Of a stretch of 64,000 nucleotides of DNA, positions 60,601 through 64,000 are shown in pieces. Within the stretch, counting starts at the first letter, position 1, and the number at the start of each line of letters is the position of its first letter. The DNA lies in the NCBI RefSeq assembly GCF_029168945.1, contig NC_083603.1, positions 39,556,396-39,620,395 on the forward strand, written 5' to 3'. The DNA is from Cannabis sativa. Lineage: Eukaryota > Streptophyta > Magnoliopsida > Rosales > Cannabaceae. Under the pieces are notes generated by a model. It had not been told where the DNA came from. It was given only the letters and a program-made list of their open reading frames with translations, and did not search any database. The position numbers and the translations under genes are program-made.

Positions 60601-63600
60601 CCGCACCCTGACCTAGAACCGAACACAGGCCTAGCCTCAAACCCAAACTGAGACTGGAACTCGGGCCTGGACACGGTCGTGTACCTGTGACTCGAACTGA
60701 GACCCGGACTTGGACCTAAATCTGGGACCCGATCCCAAACACAGACTTGGACCTAGATAGGGATCCGGATACAAACCTGGACTTGCACTCGGGACCCCAA
60801 CTTGGACCTAGACCCGAACCTAGACCTAGATCGGGGTCTAGACCTGGACAAACCCGTACACAAACTCGACCCGAACTCAAACCCACACCTAGAGTCGTGC
60901 CCAAAGCTAGACTCGACTCGACCCAAACTAGAACCCGCACTGTGATGAGAACCAAGGACTTAGACCCAGAACTTAATCCAGACTCAGATCCTGAATGGAA
61001 CTTGGGACGCGAACCCACACCTGGAGCTTGATCTGGACCTAGACTGAAATTCGGACCCGAACCCAAACTTAGACCAGGACTGGAACTCCGACCCGAACTC
61101 AAACCCAAACTCGAACTCAGAATCGCAAATGGAACTAAACCCAAATAGGACTATTACCAAGACCAGGACCTAAACCCAAACCCGAACCCAGATAAAAACC
61201 AAGACAAAGACCTAAACCCGAACTGAGACTAGGACTCGAACCCGAACTAGACCGGGACCCAAACCCACACAATAACCGGGACTTGGACCCAGAATCAGGA
61301 TAGGGACCAGGGAAATAGAACTAGGATCGGGACCTAGTACCCGACCCATGCCCGAACTTGAACCTAGGACCCAGCTCAAGACACGGCACTACCAGACTCC
61401 GACCCGAGATTGGGATCCGGATCTAGACCAAGGGCTTGGACAAAACCCGTAGTCGATGTCTGGATATGGGACCCCTACCCAGACCGGAACAGAGGCCCCG
61501 ACCTGGACCTAAATCTGTGACCTGATCCCAAACACAGACTTGGACCTAGATAGGGATCCGGATACGATCCTGGACTCGAACCAAGACCCAGAATGTGATC
61601 GAAATGCTGGACCTAAATCTAGACCGAGATCCCCGACCTGCACCTAACTTGGACCCGCACTCGGGACCCCAACTTGGACCTAGACCCGAACCTAGACCTA
61701 GATCGGGGTCTAGACCTGGACAAAAACCCGGACACAGACTCAGACTCGAACTCAAACCCACACCTAGAATCATACCCAAAGCTAGACCTGGAACCAGACC
61801 CAAACTCGAACCCGTACTAGGATCGTAACAAAGGACTTAGACCACAAACCGAATCCACACTCAGACGGATTGGAACTTGGGACTCGGACCCAACCTAGAC
61901 CAAGACCCAGGACACGAACCCACACCCGGTGCCTAATCTGGACCTAGACTTAAATCCGGACCCGAACCCAAACTCAGAACAAGACTCGAACTCCGACCCG
62001 AACTCAAACCCAAACTCGAACACAAAATCGCAAATGGAACTATAATCGAACTAGGACCAGGACCAGTACAAAGACCTAAACAAAAACCCGAACCCATATC
62101 AAAACCTAGACAGAGACCTAAACCCGAACCGAGACTAGGACTCGAACCCGAACGTAGACCGGGACCCAAACCAACACAATAACCCGGACTCGGGACCCGG
62201 GACCGCATAGGGACCTGTGAAACAGAACTAGGACCGTGACCTAGTACCCGACCCGTACCCTAACTTGAAACTAGGACCCACTTCGTGACCCGCACTTAAA
62301 CGAACGAGACAAGGAGCCGAGATTGGGATCCGGATTTGGACCCAGGGCTTGGACAAAACCCGTAGTCAGTGTCTGGATTTGGGACCCAGCCCTGGACCCA
62401 AAATTGGAACCAAAACTTGAAGTTGACCAGGACTGGAACTAAGACTTGGAATTATAATTTAAATTGGACTTAGATCCAAAGTTGTAGCAGGACCAAGACC
62501 GGACTCCAAATAAGACCTAGACGCGAATTAGAGACTCGACCCGGATCCCAACCCAAACCTGGACTTAGGACCCGAACCCGAACCTAAACTCAGACCCAAA
62601 CATGGAACGAGACTAGGGACACAGAACCAGGGTTGGGACCTAGAACCGCACCCCAGTCTCTATCCCGAACCCAAACTCAGAAATGGGACATAGGACCTGA
62701 ACCATAACCAGACAGAGACCCGTGACAGTTATATAGATCTTGACTCGCGATTCGGGTAACGGGGCCTTGAACATATCAATAGTCGATGTCTAGATTTGGG
62801 ACTTAGACTAGGACAAGAACCCAAACGAAGAACCAAACCCGAACCCAAACCTAGACCTGGGACCCAAAATTAGAACCTGAACAAGAATCGCCGAACCAGG
62901 ACCCTAGAACAAGACTAGGACCGTGACCAAGACCCGGACCCACACTTAGAAACGAACACAGACCTAGCCTCAGACCAAAACTGACACTGGAACTCGGGCC
63001 CGACATGCTCGTGTACCTGCACTGTAACTAAGACCCAAACCTGGACCTAAATCTAGGACCTAATCCCAAACATAGACTTGGACCTAGATAGGGATCCGGA
63101 TACGAACCTAGACTTGGACCAAGACCCAGAATGAGATCAAAATGCTGGACCTAGATCTGGACCGAGATCCTTACCCAGACCCAAACTTGGACCCGCACTC
63201 GGGACCCCAAGTTGGACCTAGACCCGAACCTAGACCCTGATAAGGTCTAGACATGGACATAAACCCGGACACAAACTCAGACCCGAAATCAAACCCACAC
63301 CTCGAATAAGACCCAAAGGTAGACCCGGACCCGAACCCGAACTCGAACCCTGACTAGGATCAGAACCAAGGACTTAGACCCAGAAATTAATCCTGACTCA
63401 GATCGGGAATGGAACTTGGGACTCAGACCCAACCTAGACCATGACCTAGGATGCGAACCCACACCAGGAGCCTGATTTGGACCTAGACTAAAATCCTGAC
63501 CCGAACCCAAACTCAGAATAGGACTCGAACTATGACCCCAACTCAAACCCAAACTCGAACTCAGAATCGCAAATGGAACTAGAACCGAACTAGGACTAGG

Positions 63601-63706
63601 ACCAGGACAATAAACTAAACCCAAACCCGCGCCCAGATCAAAATCGAGACAGAGACTTAAACCTGAACCGACATTAGGACTCGAACCCGAACGTAGACCG
63701 GGACCC
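50263..63706 (-). repeat. Hexamer-based satellite, block 10 (reversed)
   Basis: Reversed satellite runs from the switch at 50262 to the second pol junction at 63706. Reversed anchors lie near 50610, 52240, 53195, 54580, 56170, 57805, 59345, 60435 and 62776. The part up to about 60.6 kb is the right arm of the large inverted duplication. The part from 60906 duplicates positions 1-2810. Altered CAG/CTG patches are frequent, for example at 52790-52945, 53375-53560, 57750-57805, 60755-60950 and 62185-62305. No mobile element inserts are seen. Confidence 0.95.
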
Positions 63707-64000
63707 AATTTAGAACGCCTTTGTGTTGGAAATCTCTCTTTCCTCATGTGTAACCATACCCAATCACCTGGTTCAAAAACTTGCTTGTGACGACCCTTGT
63801 TAGCCTGCTTAAGGTATTGTTCAGTCCTCCTTTCTATGTTGAGTCGGGCCCTCTCATGGAATTTCTTCACAAATTCTGCCTTCTTCTCGCCATCTAAATT
63901 CAAATGCTCAGAAACAGGTAAAGGTGATAAATCCAAAGGAGTTAGAGGATTAAAACCATACACAATTTCAAATGGTGAAAATTTAGTAGCAGAATGCATT
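60906..64000 (-). repeat. Second copy of window positions 1-3104
   Basis: The satellite part and the following 294 bp of pol repeat the start of the window. The pol part appears identical by eye. In the satellite part long stretches are identical, and most differences fall in small clusters where CAG or CTG is altered, with short indels. One isolated difference near 2626/63520 (AACAGG against AATAGG) could be a true variant. The offset is 60905 at the left and 60896 at the right. Confidence 0.92.
63707..64000 (-). pseudogene. Second copy of the truncated pol (end of integrase region)
   Basis: This is the same sequence as 2811-3104: the part of pol after the integrase catalytic core, ending in GDWVW and the RRSK stretch, then joining satellite at the same base. 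The frame is open to the window edge. The rest of the element would lie beyond the window. Confidence 0.9.

Noticed and set aside
1..64000. Telomeric or interstitial telomere-like repeat
   Set aside because: The motif is 6-bp and degenerate (GGTCTA/GGGTCC type); no run of the plant TTTAGGG repeat is present.
1..64000. CRISPR-like array of repeats and spacers
   Set aside because: Anchors recur about every 1.6 kb and the intervening sequence is itself repetitive; the elements are plant retrotransposons.

Overview
This is repetitive nuclear DNA from a flowering plant, probably heterochromatin. I infer this from the element types present: a Ty3/gypsy retrotransposon with a plant-type initiator-Met tRNA primer site, about 1.9-kb plant LTRs with TATAAATAG boxes, and CACTA-like and hAT-like fragments. 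No host gene, rRNA, tRNA or CRISPR array is visible. The species cannot be named from the sequence.

About 52 kb of the window is one satellite family. Its grain is a degenerate 6-bp motif (GGTCTA, GGGTCC, GGTTCG, GAGTCC and similar), G/T-rich on one strand and C/A-rich on the other. Fixed non-hexamer anchors divide it into a higher-order unit of about 1.55-1.63 kb, with many shorter deletion derivatives. The hexamer phase is poor in stop codons, so the satellite yields many long spurious reading frames with dipeptide-like translations. None is annotated as a gene.

Layout: 1-2810 satellite, C/A-rich on +. 2811-8530 a decayed Ty3/gypsy element on the minus strand. 8531-15420 satellite, G/T-rich on +. 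15421-18304 satellite, reversed. 18305-19079 CACTA-like fragment. 19080-19370 satellite, reversed. 19371-50262 satellite, G/T-rich on +, broken by a hAT-like element (22196-22430), a primer-site-plus-LTR fragment (34231-35197), a complete solo LTR with a target-site duplication (36365-38258) and a truncated LTR of the same family (44208-45806). 50263-63706 satellite, reversed. 63707-64000 the same gypsy pol sequence again.

The most unusual feature is how the gypsy element and the satellite are joined. The satellite does not abut LTR ends. It starts inside pol, just after the integrase domain (2810), and the far C-terminal end of a gypsy polyprotein (8347-8530) emerges from satellite on the other side and runs into the LTR. 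The same pol/satellite junction recurs at 63706. The window therefore reads as slightly more than one turn of a repeat of about 60.9 kb: LTR, gag, most of pol, about 55 kb of satellite, end of pol, LTR. There is one LTR per turn. A real tandem, a circular molecule or an assembly duplication could each explain this.

A second large structure is an inverted duplication with arms at about 21.4-32.35 kb and 50.26-60.6 kb. A third is an odd class of sequence patches, confined to about 29.7-63 kb, in which CAG and CTG are replaced. These patches look like base-calling or polishing artefacts.
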